Source: Polychytrium aggregatum
Taxonomy: Eukaryota; Chytridiomycota; Chytridiomycetes; Polychytriales
Reading direction: 5' to 3'
Length of the DNA: 64,000 nt
Assembly: GCF_025602895.1 (NCBI RefSeq)
Contig: NW_026516253.1
Coordinates: forward strand, 1 to 64,000
Under the pieces are notes generated by a model. The model was given only the letters and a program-made list of their open reading frames with translations, did no database searches and had not been told where the DNA came from. Below are positions 22,761-33,681 of the stretch, one piece after another. Position 1 is the first letter of the stretch; every line of letters starts with the position of its first letter. The position numbers were made by a program, and so were the translations under genes.

Positions 22761-22939
22761 CTGTTCACGGGGACTTTGGGACTATTGGGTCCAGGCTTTA
22801 TGCGCGCTCCACCAGGTTTGGGAGGGAAACCTCTGACCCGCCAGAGGAACATTCTTCGGGCTTGAGCGGCTGATATCACTGGCATCCGCGCGGTCAGGAC
22901 AGGGTCTCCATCCCATTTGTAGGTGCCTGCGATCGACAT
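22598..22939 (-). CDS. Hypothetical arm ORF (right copy)
   Basis: 113 codons from MSIAGTYKWDGDP to VTIDQEN-stop, with PNSPKVPVNRKHASE and GVTYIGLATGALPK. Compared with the partial paralogue at 20,539-20,700 there are conservative changes (D/E, I/V, K/Q) and several silent ones. That pattern is more like selection on this frame than on the opposite strand. Function unknown. Confidence 0.35.
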   Translation of the reverse strand: MSIAGTYKWDGDPVLTARMPVISAAQARRMFLWRVRGFPPKPGGARIKPGPNSPKVPVNRKHASECVRAKNRLEQYVHPARISEGVTYIGLATGALPKLAQVPARPVTIDQEN

Positions 22940-23652
22940 TACCTTGCTTGATTTCCTTCCTTTTCGTAGAGGCGCATAGTCATTGCCTTTTTGATGGGAA
23001 CGCCTGTTCTTGTCCTGATGCTGAGAATAGTATGTACAGGAGGAATACAGAAACAATGTGTGCTCTATGTATGTACTTTCTGTTGGTATATTTTTTATTA
23101 TGCGAGAGATTCTTTTTATCCGCATAAAAACTTCTATACACACACACGTAATAGGGATTAAGCCACACCCACCCAGTAGCGAAAGCTCTGGGAACCAAGT
23201 TCAATTCTTTGTTCAGAATAACTCAGCTGAATCTGGCGTGAGCCAGAAACCTTCCTGTGGAGATGCCTGTAAGCTCTCTATGTGGCTACCGAAGTTAGTT
23301 CCATCGAAAAATTGATTTCTCAAGTGTCACGTAGACATTGATGGCTTGCATACTTGCTTCCGCCCTTTGGGAATATGAAAATAAATATACTATTAATAAA
23401 TTACGTAATATGGATGCAGAAGCCTCATCACAGCAACATCGGTTCTATGTAAGCCATAGAAAACACTCTGAGGAATTTGCTGCGATAATCTGTAACATTT
23501 TATAATATTTGCTTAGAATGAAATACTGGGGTCTACAGTTTGTGAGACCCCAACGACTTGTGCACGACAGCGAAAGCAAATGTGTGATCGGGGGAGGCTT
23601 GATCTGGTATTATCAAATAGTTTATATTTTTAATTTTTTTAAACGATCTCAA
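22940..23652. other. AT-rich arm sequence, no gene seen
   Basis: Mirror of about 10,161-10,873. It contains an (AC)n-like ACACACAC run near 23,138. Confidence 0.4.
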
Positions 23653-23735
23653 GGCGAGATGGCCGAGTTGGTCTAAGGCGTCACGTTAAGGCCGTGATCT
23701 CTCCGGAGGCGTGGGTTCGAATCCCACTCTCGTCA
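23653..23735 (+). tRNA. tRNA-Leu(AAG)
   Basis: Intact 83-nt class II tRNA with anticodon loop TTAAGGC. Spacer to the next tRNA is CTTGCTTC. Confidence 0.95.
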
Positions 23736-23743
23736 CTTGCTTC

Positions 23744-23815
23744 AGCATCGTAGCGCAGTGGAAGCGCGCGGGGCTCATAACCCTGAGGTCGGAGGATCGA
23801 AACCTCCCGATGCTA
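23744..23815 (+). tRNA. Initiator tRNA-Met(CAT)
   Basis: Intact 72-nt gene, followed by GCCTTTTTTG, a Pol III terminator. Confidence 0.95.
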
Positions 23816-25471
23816 GCCTTTTTTGCTATTTTTCTCTTCCACTACTCGATTGCATCAATTTTATCGATACTTTTGCTGTCCTGGGATGGGTTTAATAAAA
23901 ATCCTCATTCAGACACCCCATATTGTAATTATTCAGAATTTGACGACTGGACGATGAAGTACGCTTCCGAACCGAACAGCAAATCATATGTTTTTGAATA
24001 TGGACATCGACATATTCTGACTATCTCATCATTCATCAGATATTTTATAGATGCTTTATCTAATCATATTTTCGTTTTGATTCCGTTTGCTGACCGCGAA
24101 CTCCACCGGGGCAGATGAGCAGCCGGGAAAATATTCGCAGCAATACCTTCATGAAAACAAAAAATAGTTCCCGAACTATCAATATGGCTTAAAAATCGGT
24201 CAGTCGAGCTGACAGTGAATGAAATGACTTGCCCAGTTATTCATTAGATTTTTGACATCAAAAAATTGATAGACTCGATAAATATCGAAGTTGTGGAGGC
24301 TCAAGATTGCGATCGCGCGATCGAATTAGTTCCTAATCAGAATACGTAGAGAATCAGCCTAGCAAGCACATCGTACCTCTGTTTTTAATGCGTTCGGCCT
24401 ATGTCTATAATCTGGCAATCACTACTCCTACATTATATTTTTTCAGTGCCCTACACAATCATTTAACCACGCGCTGTTGTGTTATCTAGGCTAGTGACAG
24501 GCTGCTTTGGGAGTAAGGCTTCGACCAAAGTCGTCAAAGCTTGAGCTGAATGTCGACTGGTTCAGCACTCGGTCCAATCTCAATATGTTTTATATATCAA
24601 TCTGTTGTTCAGGTTACTTGGGTTTTCCATATTCGACAGAATAGTCTTCTATGAACAGGTGTCGCATCAACCCATCGGAGCGATGATGCTCGAGCTAGAC
24701 AAGATATTGCCAGCCGATCTTTGATCAACCCGTGACCCAAGAAATACCCAGTCAGGCTGATCAAGCGTGGGAGAATCGCAGACTCAAACGCATCTTCAGT
24801 TTGTAGTATCGGTGGTATTTTAAGGTACTCTGGTACCAGATTGCTATGAGATTGAGTGGACTCGTCAGGATGATGGGACTATGCTCGAGGCGCATTACTC
24901 CACCGCGCACGGCTCATGAAGCTTCAAAGTACAACTTCAAGGTATTCACGCGTAACCCGATCCTTTAATTGTCATTTTATATTGGGAACCACTCAGGATA
25001 ATCCAGATCAACAGGGTAACGTCCCCCCAGCATGGTTAATGGCTTTAAAAACGCGAAAGGATTACGGTACTTCTGTGTTATTTTGGCGCGAATAGGCTTA
25101 AGCTATATTATCAAATTAAATTTGAACGCGGAATCGAGGGCGCTGCGCGCCAGCTTCCAGATATTGATTTAGTCCAAGTAAACATTACCTGAAAATTATG
25201 GAGGCTGCTAGTAAGCATATTTGGGGCACATGGTCACCGGAACAAATCCGAGTTTCCGCCCCCCCCCTAATGGGAGGTCTATATTCTTTTTCTTTTCCGG
25301 ACCACCACGCCGACAAGCAAACGGACCTGCATTCATACAGCCCTAAACCCATAAAATTGGGTTCCTCGAGTATTTTGGCGCTATTATTGATGTCACCGTA
25401 TTTTTGCATCGATGGAAAATGTGACGGCCGGCACGCCGCCACATGTGCGCGGCAGGCTGACACTGCCCCGT
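23816..25471. other. AT-rich arm sequence, no gene seen
   Basis: Mirror of 8,335-9,996. A 14-bp palindrome CGATCGCGCGATCG lies near 24,309. No frame is preserved in both arms. Confidence 0.5.
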
Positions 25472-25535
25472 CCTCTTGCTGGGCTGGGCCTATAAAAGGG
25501 CACTCCGCCCTCCCCGGGACAGGCCCAGCAAGAGG
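25472..25535 (+). promoter_or_regulatory. TATA box nested in a 13-bp perfect inverted repeat
   Basis: CCTCTTGCTGGGC (25,472-25,484) and its perfect complement GCCCAGCAAGAGG (25,523-25,535) flank TATAAAAG (25,491-25,498). The 105-aa ORF starts about 165 bases downstream of the TATA box. The arrangement is identical in the left arm. Confidence 0.55.
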
Positions 25536-25664
25536 AGTCTTCTGTTTTCATCCGTCTGAATATACTTCTCGCTCCAAGGCACCGTCCCCGTCCCAGCTCC
25601 GTACCCGTCCGTTACAGAAAACCCCGAACGAATGGTGGTCAGGACGAAGAGAGCAGCGCCCAGC

Positions 25665-25982
25665 ATGTCCAAGCTGGCTTGGCCATCGGAAACCTTCGGT
25701 CAAGTCCCCAACAATCACATATCGCATGTTCCCGTGATTCATGACGGGATCTGGCTTTGCCCTCGATGCCATCCCGGAAATGAAACGGGATGGCTCCACA
25801 GGACACAGACATTCTGCCTGAGCCAGCTGTCTCGCATAGTCCGCGCGACATCACACGAAGCACCATACCACTACTGTGGACTGCCCATAACAACAGGAAG
25901 ATTGCATTTATTACCTGTTTCATCAGCAGCAATCAAGGACCAACCATACTTTGAAAAGTTCCACTACAGTGACGTTAAGTGA
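25665..25982 (+). CDS. Hypothetical 105-aa arm protein (right copy)
   Basis: Same start, length and stop as 7,826-8,143. Contains CPRCH, a later C and YHYCG. An upstream in-frame ATG (MVVRTKRAAPS) at about 25,632 would add 11 residues, but the left arm is not in frame there, so the inner ATG is preferred. No family recognised. Confidence 0.4.
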   Translation: MSKLAWPSETFGQVPNNHISHVPVIHDGIWLCPRCHPGNETGWLHRTQTFCLSQLSRIVRATSHEAPYHYCGLPITTGRLHLLPVSSAAIKDQPYFEKFHYSDVK

Positions 25983-26827
25983 GGCCTGGCCTGTTCATGT
26001 AAGTACAGGAGCGCCGCATTTTTGATGATCATAACCTTCGACAAGGACAGTGATTCGACCACGGGATCCACAAATCCGATCGGTCAAACCATTCATGCTG
26101 ACCCCTAATGCACAGTCATTATCCAAGCACGGAAATCAGTCGATGTACTCATTCGCGCTGAGAACAAAAACGGAGAGAATCTGAATCAAGTTCGGACCAA
26201 ACCATTCCACGCAGACTATACATCGGAACAGTATGGTCGAGGACAGAGGTTTTCTCGGATATTCACAGTTTATATCATATCTGCACTAAAACAGAGATAC
26301 AACGGCAAAATCGAGGTAGAAATCGGCCGATAACACGCACCGGCTTGCATAGATGAGGATGAAGCCTTGAACGCCCAAGCGGGAGCCATAGAAATATTAT
26401 TTGACGGATCAAGTTCGAGACCGAAGGTGTCAGGCCCATTGTTCTGATACACACCAGGAAAGATTTACAAGCTAGAAAGCGAGAAACTCATCATGTAGCA
26501 GGCCCTAATAGTCCTGCCAACTAATATGAAACATATTTTTCACGACCTGAAATAGGGACTCGCTGAATGGACAGTCCGACCCAGCAAATCTTCCGGGGTG
26601 GGACCCGTGGGCCACTCAAATAGTCCAAAATGTGTCGAAATGCGGAAAACCCACGGGGAACTGATAAATATAATACGGCCGCAGAGACAGAATACAATAT
26701 ATTGATAAAAACAGGTTCGGAGCGGCCATAGGGCTGAGCTGTTATATGAGTGACAGAGCCTATGGTTCTATGGAAACTGGATCGATAGAATTGGGATGAT
26801 ATTGTATATATTGTTGATCGAAATCAA
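25983..26827. other. AT-rich arm sequence, no gene seen
   Basis: Mirror of 6,980-7,825. The last about 150 bases before the tRNA pair recur at 30,866-31,015. Confidence 0.5.
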
Positions 26828-26910
26828 GGCGAGATGGCCGAGTTGGTCTAAGGCGTCACGTTAAGGCCGTGATCTCCCCGGAGGCGTGGGTTCGAATCCC
26901 ACTCTCGTCA
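26828..26910 (+). tRNA. tRNA-Leu(AAG)
   Basis: 83-nt class II tRNA, structurally intact. It differs from the other copies by one base in the variable arm (CTCCCCGG for CTCTCCGG), a difference shared with the left-arm copy at 6,896, which marks the two as mirror partners. Confidence 0.93.
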
Positions 26911-26918
26911 ATTACTTC

Positions 26919-26990
26919 AGCATCGTAGCGCAGTGGAAGCGCGCGGGGCTCATAACCCTGAGGTCGGAGGATCGAAACCTCCCGATGCTA
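26919..26990 (+). tRNA. Initiator tRNA-Met(CAT)
   Basis: Intact 72-nt gene; the spacer from tRNA-Leu is ATTACTTC; followed by GCCTTTTTTTGC. Confidence 0.95.
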
Positions 26991-28001
26991 GCCTTTTTTT
27001 GCTTCCATTTCCCGCTTCCCACTCTCCTTCCCGTGGTCCGTCATTTGTACTCTCATCCCAGTGTGCTGGCTCTTCTGTGGATCATCGTCATTTTTTGTTT
27101 TTGTTTTTGTCCCCTCGCTTCGAGCCTTCTCTATCCACAACGAGCTGCTGTCCGGCGCCGTCCTGTGATGTTGGTACTGTCGTCTGCTGGTGTGCTTGTG
27201 GCCTCAATCTCGGCAAACTGCTCCGTCACCGCTTCGATCGTCAGCCTTCGAGTATTTCTCGATCTGCTCTCTACATCTCGTCGGCTTCATACCAACATCA
27301 CGTCTATGCTTCACTCTTGGCAATTTTGATCCTGTCAGTTTGTTGGTCTGAGCTGCATGGCCCACGCGGCCCACTACGGCCTCGGGCAAGCAGCCGTGGA
27401 TTCTGCGCCGTTGGGCTCTGTGCTCCGTCTCATCCCTTGCCTGTTTGGGCTGACCTGTCGGTGCTCCAATCCGCCTGTCGATCTTTGCCCTTCGTCGCTC
27501 TCCTCTGGCTGCCGTTGCTCGTCCCTCCGACACCCGCTCCAGCCTGCTGGCCTTTCAATCTGAAGCAGATTTGGTCGGTACGCAATCGCTTTTGGCCCAT
27601 TGGATCGACCCTTTGTCTTAGCCAGATCGGCTGCCGTTGCCAACTTTCACTGTCCAAATCCCCGGCCTTGCCCAGTTTATTCGAGCCGGCATCTCCGACA
27701 TGGAGTCGCTCTCGCATCGACCCATTCTCTCTGGTTTGGCCTTTACACTTGCATATCTGTATCCTTGTGGTCATATCCTCTCGTCTTTATTCAACCGCGA
27801 CCATGTCGATTGAGTCCCAATCTCACCCAAACATCATCGGTCTGGTGGCTATCCTGTAGCAATCACCTCGCCGTGTGCCGAGCTCTTCGGTCATCCCTGT
27901 CCTGCTTTCTCTGACCGCTTCTCCTGCCAAAGACTTGTCCCTGTGTCTCAGCGCTCTCATCTGCACTTCCAAAATCGATCTTGCTCCCAACAGTGGTCAT
28001 A
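26991..28001. other. tRNA 3' flank and outer right-arm sequence
   Basis: Mirror of about 5,804-6,814. A long Cys/Ser-rich open frame (to 27,859) starts inside the tRNA and has no ATG of its own. The left arm breaks it, so I do not call it a gene. The hypothetical ORF of the left arm at 5,993 is frameshifted here by an extra A near 27,640. Confidence 0.45.
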
Positions 28002-28247
28002 ATGTCGGGCTCGCCATCCATATCTCCATCTCCATCTCCATCTCCATCTCCATCCATATCTCCATCTCCATCTCCATCCATATCTCCATCCATATCTCCA
28101 TCTCCGTCTGCATCTCCGTCGTCAGAGTCGAGGCCCTTGTATCCCAGCACCTCTCCTCCGATTCCCTTGCTCCACACCCTTCCCCGACAGTATGCCTCCT
28201 CCAACTTCGTCACTCAATCTTTGCTCTTCGTTTTCCTGCACCCGTGA
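28002..28247 (+). pseudogene. Truncated 5' end of Topors-like gene in right arm
   Basis: Starts MSGSPSISPSPS, with the same Ser/Pro array and LLHTLPRQYAS as exon 1 of the gene at 4,446-5,803. The match stops at 28,199, the arm edge, and the frame ends 16 codons later. No RING follows. The array is in frame here, unlike the left copy. Confidence 0.8.
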
Positions 28248-29833
28248 TTCACACCGCAGCTCTTCTCTTCAAGTTTTTGATATGTTCCCTCACGAGATAT
28301 CGGTTTACAACCGCCTCGTTGCTATTCTTGAGTCAGGGGACGTTCGAATGTAAGCGCTCCGCTCCTCGTGCATGGTTCAGAGTGGTATTCTCTCACCTCA
28401 CTTCCTTCTCCTTTCATAGTCAGGAAATTGGGTTCGTCCCCACCGACTGCATCCCCTCCGACGACAATCCGAACTACCCGTTCGTGCTTATCGATGACAA
28501 TCTCGGGATCTCTACCGATAGTATCTCCCTGCTCTTTGAAGTTGCGTCTGCCATCTTCCAATCGTCCAGGAAGCTCTTTCGACAGCAATCCCAGTCCATT
28601 CGAGGTACGAGTCTCTCGTCATTGGTGTCTTTGACCTCGGTCGTGTATTGACTGCTCTGTAGAACTCTGCCAGTCGTCCAAAATCCTTGTCCTCCTCAAC
28701 CCAGAGATCTACTCCGTATGGAATGCGAGGTATGTTGCTCGATACTTTCGTTAACTTTGCCTGCTCCGACCATCCATCGTGGCTTGTCATGTCGTTTCTG
28801 GTTGTGACTCATTCTTCGCTCTGTTTCTAGAAAGGACCTTTTATCTTCAGGGTTATTGCAGCTGCAACCAGAACTGGAACTCTTGACACTTGTCTTCTCC
28901 AAGTTTCCAAAGAGTACCCAGGGATGGAATCATCGGTAGGTACCTTTCTTTCGGATCCACTTGTTCCTCTCCTTTCCTTACTTTTGTCTCTTCAGTCACT
29001 GGATCATGCGGCGCTTGAAGTCTTCTCTCACCGACCAAGAGTTCCATCGTCACTGTCAATGTGAACTCGATGTTTGCGATCGTGCATCCGAACGCCACAA
29101 GACAAACTACCACGCTTGGACTCATCGGCGCAAAATTGTCGACATGTGTCCTGCTCTGGTATGGCCCCGATCCACAAATTCGTGATGAAAGAATCGAGCT
29201 GATATGTCCCGCTTCTCCCACTCGATCCAGATTCCTCAAGACCTGATCCTGAGCAAACGATGGTGCCAGTCACATCTGTCCGATTACAGCGGATGGCATC
29301 ACCGCCAGTCGCTCCTGAGGGATGCGTTTACATCAGAATCACCCACTAATCAGTTCAGCTGGATCGAGGAGTGCATATTCATCGAAGAGAGCATTCAAAA
29401 ATATCCCGGATACGAAGCTCTGTGGCTCCACTTGCGGTTTGTTGTCGGTCAAATGCTCACTCCGCTCCTGAGCCAGTCCGACTCATCCGTGGATCCCCGC
29501 ACACCTCTTGAGGACGAACGGCGATTACTATGGGGTCGCTTTTGTTCTTCGATCACAAGCCTCAAGAATCCCGCCGAAATGCGAGCACTACACCCCACCG
29601 AAGCGTCGATTCCGGATATTTTGAGCCATATTCTTGATTTCGTAGCGTTGCGCGCGCAAACAGATGAAACAGCTCAGGGTCTGGATCAAGATCGGAAGCT
29701 AGCTCAGCGAAAGTATGCCCTCCTGCTTGCACTCTGGATCGGTCAGGCTCTCAAATTGAACAAAGAAGAAACAAAGCCCGTTTCAGCGAGGCTCTATGAA
29801 ACAGGATTGGTCGTTGCCAAGTACTGGCGTTAA
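28192..29833 (+). CDS. PTAR1-like prenyltransferase alpha-subunit repeat protein
   Basis: Exon 1 may start at the ATG at 28,192, which lies in the last 8 bases of the right arm. An in-frame ATG at 28,282 (MFPHEISVYNRL) is the alternative. Exon 2 (28,420-28,604) has EIGFVPTDC and FVLIDDNLGI as in animal PTAR1. Later exons give ILVLLNPEIYSVWNARK, LVFSKFPKSTQGWNHRHWI, NYHAWTHRRK, SHLSDYSGWHHRQ and YPGYEALWLHLR. These are the W-x-x-R and Y-x-A/G-W-x-H-R helical repeats of the alpha subunit of protein prenyltransferases. A 64-base intron near 29,158-29,231 keeps the frame. The function of PTAR1-type proteins (Rab prenylation partner) is known in animals only. Confidence 0.85.
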
Positions 29834-30511
29834 GCTCGGTTCCGGTGAATACAATTCTCTTTTAGCCCTCAAATATGGGACAAGCATGTCCCGCCAATCA
29901 AGGAATGAGTGATAGAGCGAGCGAGGGATGCCTGTTTTCAAAGGAAGTCCCCTAATCAACATCGCAGTTTGCTGGGACAGATTCGGGACGAAGGTTGCAC
30001 AGCGCCATGTCCTCTGAGATCAAACTTTGCCGGGTTTCGATCCAAACAAACCAAGCCATGGACGTTTAAAATCCAAGGCATGACTTGATTGTGATCATAA
30101 TATGGTATGCGTGAATTCAGAGAGCATCAGTATTCCACTCGCCAAGGAAGCAATCGAGGAGTGCTCTTCCCAGGGATATGCGCCTTGCAAAATCAATTGG
30201 CTGGATGCACGTTAAATAGGAGAATTTGATCAAGTGTCGATGCATTCGGCGCGAATATTAGCAATTGCTAGACGATGCGTTTGAAAAACAGACTGCTATC
30301 AAGATATTCAGAGTAGACCGAGGAAGCAACACGACTATCGGCTTCGGAGAATGACAGACGGGTGGTAAACGAAAGCAAGTCAGAATGGGAGACCACAAGG
30401 CCACATGAGGACGAATGTCGGCTATTCGATTAAGGCCTGCTAATATCAGAAAGACGAGCTCGGAGGAATAAAGTCAGGAGCAGCGACGGGAAGGTAGTGG
30501 CAAGCGAAGCG
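29834..30511. other. Intergenic, no gene seen
   Basis: AT-richer DNA between PTAR1 and the dispersed tRNA module; no coding frame supported. Confidence 0.45.
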
Positions 30512-30707
30512 GCGACCGAAGCAGGTTGCCGAAACTGAGGGCCACAAGCACACCAGCAGACGACAGTACCAACAACACAGGACGGCGCCAGACAGCAGCT
30601 CGTTGCGGATAAAGAGAAGGCTCGAAGCGAGGGGACATGATCCACAGAAGAGCTAGCACACTGGGATGAGAGAACAGACGACGGACCACAGGAAGCAAAA
30701 AAACAGA

Positions 30708-30778
30708 TAGTATCGGGAGGTGTCGATCCTCCAGTCTCTTGGGTTGAAAAAGCTCTGTGCTTCCACACTGTGCCAAAA
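30708..30778 (-). pseudogene. Decayed initiator tRNA-Met
   Basis: It occupies the tRNA-Met position next to the tRNA-Leu. The anticodon arm is destroyed (TTGGGTTGAAAAAGC on the plus strand), although the T-arm and acceptor remain recognisable. Confidence 0.8.
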
Positions 30779-30782
30779 TAAG

Positions 30783-30865
30783 TGACGAGAGTGGGATTCG
30801 AACCCACGCCTCCGGAGAGATCACGGCCTTAACGTGACGCCTTAGACCAACTCGGCCATCTCGCC
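30783..30865 (-). tRNA. tRNA-Leu(AAG)
   Basis: Intact 83-nt class II tRNA in the diverged module. Its preservation beside a dead tRNA-Met suggests it is still used, or that it was lost from selection more recently. Confidence 0.93.
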
Positions 30866-31015
30866 TTGATTTCGATCAACAATATATACAATATCATCCC
30901 AATTCTATCGATCCAGTTTCCATAGAATCATAGGCTCTGTCACTCATATAACAGCTCAGCCCTGTGGCCGCTCCGAACACGTTTTTATCAATATATTGTA
31001 TTCTGTCTCTGCGGC

Positions 31016-31577
31016 TGTGTCAAGTCACTGCTCCTGAAGTTGGCTCTTTGATTCCGGAATCTTCGATGACCTTGGTCGAGGCCAACCCTCCATCACCACC
31101 ACCCTGTATCTTCAACCCATCGTCGTACCCGTTCGCCATCAGCGGACAGTCGTTGGGAATATTCATGCGAGCCATGGGTCGTTTCGCAGTTGAATCCGAC
31201 CGCCTTTGCCACGGATCGCTTTCTGCATCGCTGCCCTGCGGTTTTGAATCAGAGGTCGTTCTGCACCGTAGACATGGCACTATCGAGTCCGAGCAGTGCG
31301 TCCGCTGATCATCGATTCAGATCACCCTCCTCCACGCACGAGCCTGTCGCTCCGGCAGGCCCGACACTCGTTGGCCGCGAGAGGCCGCACGGCCATCCAG
31401 GGTCCGTGGTGATCCAGCGAGTGGAAGCTCATGGCGCAGCGGCCGGGCAGCTTGCTGCTCCTCGAGATCTCGCCTGTCCGCCCGTGCGATTGGGCGTCCT
31501 TCCCAAGTGCCATCGGCCAACGCCCCTTGCCTCTTGGCTTCCCGTCAACCTCTCGTTCCGGCCCAAATACAATCAAA
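31016..31577. other. Upstream region of SRRM1-like gene
   Basis: No gene supported. A Pro-rich plus-strand frame (about 31,020-31,308) has no family features. Confidence 0.4.
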
Positions 31578-33398
31578 ATGGGCGACGCCGGGTTCTTCAA
31601 GGTGTGGAATCTCTTGCTCTTGGCCTCGCTCGGCGACCCTTCGCCTTGCTTGCGAGGCACGGATGCTCGCAGGGCCGCCTGGCTGACTGGCCTGGTTCTT
31701 CTCCCTTTGCCTCTCCCATCTTCTAGGGAACGAGCGCTGATCAAGATGCTCGGTTCGAGAATAAAGAAAAGAAGCTTCTCAAAAACACACGATTTCCCGC
31801 TATTTTCAGCACTAAGGTCTGTTTCCGTCAGCCTGCGTCATGATCGTTCCCATCAGCGTAGAGCGATCGAGCTTTGGCCAGCTGAACGTCCCTCCCCCGC
31901 GCTCCGCAGGTCGATTTCGCAAAAGTCAACATGGATGTCATGCGCCAATGGATCGCCCGTCAAGTCACAAAGTATCTGCATCGCGACGATGAAGTTGTGG
32001 TCGATTTTGTCTTCGAGCTGTTGGAAGCTGCGGTAGGATTGCCAAAGTATCGCATCGCCGCTTCCAATGTGGCTCTTCGCTGACTCGCTCGCCTATTTTT
32101 TGATCTCGCAGGATCCTGATCCAAGGCAGATGCAGATTTCATTAACGGGATTCCTCGAGAGAAACACACCGGCTTTCATGGAGGAGCTTTGGACTCTTTG
32201 CGACAGCGCCCAGAACAACCCCTCGCGCATCCCTCAACAGTTCATCGATGAGCAGATCAAATTGGCGGAGGCCGCAAGGGTATGGGTGCTCATCCTCACT
32301 GTCACTATTTGTTCGATCCCCAACAACTAACTGTGGTAACCACTGCTGATTAACTATGGAATCCGGTGTGTGCTCATCGCCATAGGCTCAGCGTGACGCC
32401 GAACGAAGCCGGATCGCTTCTGGACTTGCGCGGGCCCGAGACCGTGGGGTCGATCCTTTCACCCATTCAGGCCGACGCAGTCGCTTCAGCGACAACCCTT
32501 CCAGTGATCCGCCGAAAGTCGTAAGTGGCGTCCTGACCGCATACTTTCTCCGGCACAGTTGGTCACACCGTTGCTCGCTTCGTCAGGGTGCCCAGAAATG
32601 ATGCTTTATTTTCCGTTGCTCTTGATACTGTAGCATGAACTTCCACCAGCACCGCCTCGTCCAGAGCCCTCTGGTCCTTCAAAACCAGAAGTTCGGAGTG
32701 CTGATGATCGATCGGGAAGAGACAGTCCTCGACGAGATTCTGGCAGCCTCCATAGCCAAAGACAGAGCCATCATAGCCAAAGGCAGAGTCATCATAGCGG
32801 TGGCTACCTTGCTAGAAGAGACTCGAAACGTGGCCACAGTCGAAGTCGCAGCAGGAGCAGAAACAGAAGCAGAAACAGAAATCGCGATCGAAGCCGAAGC
32901 CGAAGCCTTAGTCGAGATCACCACCGCCGCCGCCACCACCGCAGAGTAAGCCGAAGCCGAAGTCAAAGTCGATCGAGAGGCGGCCGCGAGTCGTCTCGGG
33001 ATCGAGGTCATCGAGGGCATGGGGGGCATCGGCGAGATCATCATCGATCTCACCGCCATAGACACCGCAGCCCAGGATCAGAGGCCGATGATGACGGCCG
33101 CAAGAGAGTGAGGTCACCAAGCACCAGCAGCGATAGCAGCGACTCTAGCCGGCGTCACGGAAAACGTGGTGGCGGACGAGATCGGCGTCATAAGCGAGAA
33201 CGATCCCACCGTCATCACAGCGATTCCGACGAAGCGTCTCATCGTAGACATGGGCGACAAAGCGACCGAGAGGAAAAGCCCAAGCGTCCTTCGACTGACT
33301 TGGTTGATGATCGCCGTGCGGTCGACAAGACAGTCCCGCGAGAACCCAGTCGAGAAAGAGAGACTTTGGAGCCTGTCCAAAGCCCAAGCGCTGAGTAA
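31578..33398 (+). CDS. SRRM1: SRRM1 (SRm160)-like PWI-domain splicing coactivator
   Basis: Six exons: 31578-31601 (MGDAGFFK, only 24 nt), 31727-31816, 31910-32032, 32112-32279, 32386-32520 and 32634-33398. Every junction is GT-AG and the sum is 435 codons including the stop. The N-terminal PWI domain shows NKEKKLLKNTRFP, VDFAKVNMDVMRQWI and QMQISLTGFLERNTPAFMEE, very close to animal SRRM1. The PWI fold binds nucleic acid. The long last exon is rich in Arg-Ser, His and charged residues (RSRSRSRNRSRNRNRDRSRS), the spliceosomal scaffold part. It is shorter than human SRRM1, as expected for a fungus. One of the most secure calls here. Confidence 0.93.
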
Positions 33399-33681
33399 TT
33401 ACTGGCATCTTTGAAATGTTCTGAGAGAGCCATGATTGAGTTCATGGGCTGGCTGTCGCCGCCGGCGACTCTGTGTAGCTCCGAGGCGATAGCTGTGATT
33501 TTCAATAGCACACTTTACAACTTGACTCTGGGTAAACTTGGATTGCGATTTGTGCTTGTGTTTGTCCCATTCCGCCTCATGGGCACGCAGGGTCTCGGCG
33601 CTGGAGACGGAGGTGCGTTTTGTTTGATTGGTTTGATCTGGTCCTTTGGTCTGGTCCTTTGGATCGGTGGCAGGGTGTGTA

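Larger units (their letters stand above)
30512..31015. repeat. Third, diverged copy of the tRNA module and flanks
   Basis: It matches about 6,560-7,135 (left-arm orientation) on both sides of the tRNA pair. It includes GGCCACAAGCACACCAGCAG, the 3' flank of the tRNA-Met and the TTGATTTCGATCAACAATAT sequence 5' of the tRNA-Leu. More substitutions than between the two arms make it the oldest copy. Confidence 0.8.

Noticed and set aside
26933-27859. 308-codon plus-strand open frame in right arm
   Set aside because: It starts inside a tRNA, has no own ATG, and the left arm breaks it in several places.
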